Source of the DNA: an uncultured bacterium
Lineage (GTDB): Bacteria > Cyanobacteriota > Vampirovibrionia > Gastranaerophilales > Gastranaerophilaceae
Assembly: GCA_902776035.1 (NCBI GenBank)
Contig: CACYOO010000017.1
Coordinates: 1-52,820, forward strand
DNA length: 52,820 nucleotides
Direction of reading: 5' to 3'
Shown here: positions 52,820-52,820 of the stretch, one piece after another
How the letters are laid out: each line of letters begins with the position of its first letter
Position numbering within the stretch: position 1 is the first letter of the stretch
Position numbers and translations under genes: made by a program
The notes under the pieces: generated by a model
The model's input: the letters and a program-made list of their open reading frames with translations, nothing else
Database searches by the model: none
Told to the model about the DNA's origin: nothing

Positions 52820-52820
52820 A

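Overview
The window reads as one continuous stretch of an AT-rich bacterial chromosome with gene-dense, mostly housekeeping content. An envelope transport pair (LptB plus a YjgP/YjgQ permease) points to an outer membrane. A trimeric [FeFe] hydrogenase points to a fermentative anaerobe. Together with the low GC, the AmmeMemoRadiSam genes, a multi-subunit glutamate synthase and Zn-dependent dehydrogenases, this best fits a gut member of the non-photosynthetic cyanobacterial sister group (Vampirovibrionia/Melainabacteria, Gastranaerophilales). That placement is inferred from gene content, not from a phylogeny.

Layout. 1-3600: a structured segment with a terminator, a small unknown ORF, agmatinase (speB) and DNA ligase (ligA). 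3600-5130: small membrane and regulatory genes (XRE regulator/HAD protein pair, YcxB-like protein). 5359-9531: hydC-hydB-hydA, predicted to couple NADH and ferredoxin oxidation to H2 formation. 9643-17705: an unusual phosphohexomutase, a glutathione-synthase-like ATP-grasp enzyme, a divergent Memo-AMMECR1 fusion with its radical SAM partner, and two tandem Zn dehydrogenases. 17763-21355: der, an XRE regulator, and an isolated rpsH-rplF-rplR block. 21371-26861: a murC-murB-ddl-ftsQ-nadE operon on the minus strand. 27386-33727: a Cys-rich small protein, hpf, a GT2 glycosyltransferase, rpsL-rpsG, a phosphodiester glycosidase and the Lpt pair, then a DUF1284 protein.

The accessory part is 33728-37386. 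It is a 1-kb repeat island containing what looks like a small hydrophobic-peptide/antisense-RNA (type I toxin-antitoxin-like) module flanked by direct repeats. Next to it is a very AT-rich GT8-MFS-membrane protein operon. After pnp, tRNA-Ser and pabBC-pabA comes a second accessory patch: a strongly structured, repeat-bearing intergenic region followed by a HEPN/MNT pair whose first gene lacks a normal start. The right part is nitrogen assimilation (three-gene glutamate synthase and glnA on opposite strands with an XRE regulator between them), then a flavoprotein, an AlkD-like gene, a glycosyltransferase remnant and a gene cut by the window edge.

Best candidates for new biology: the peptide/antisense module at 34221-34502; the divergent AmmeMemoRadiSam pair sharing a 14-bp palindromic, apparently leaderless promoter; the NAD synthetase whose glutaminase domain has lost the nucleophile region; the small gene at 15482 whose start codon lies inside a perfect 13-bp inverted repeat; and the structured region upstream of the HEPN/MNT pair.
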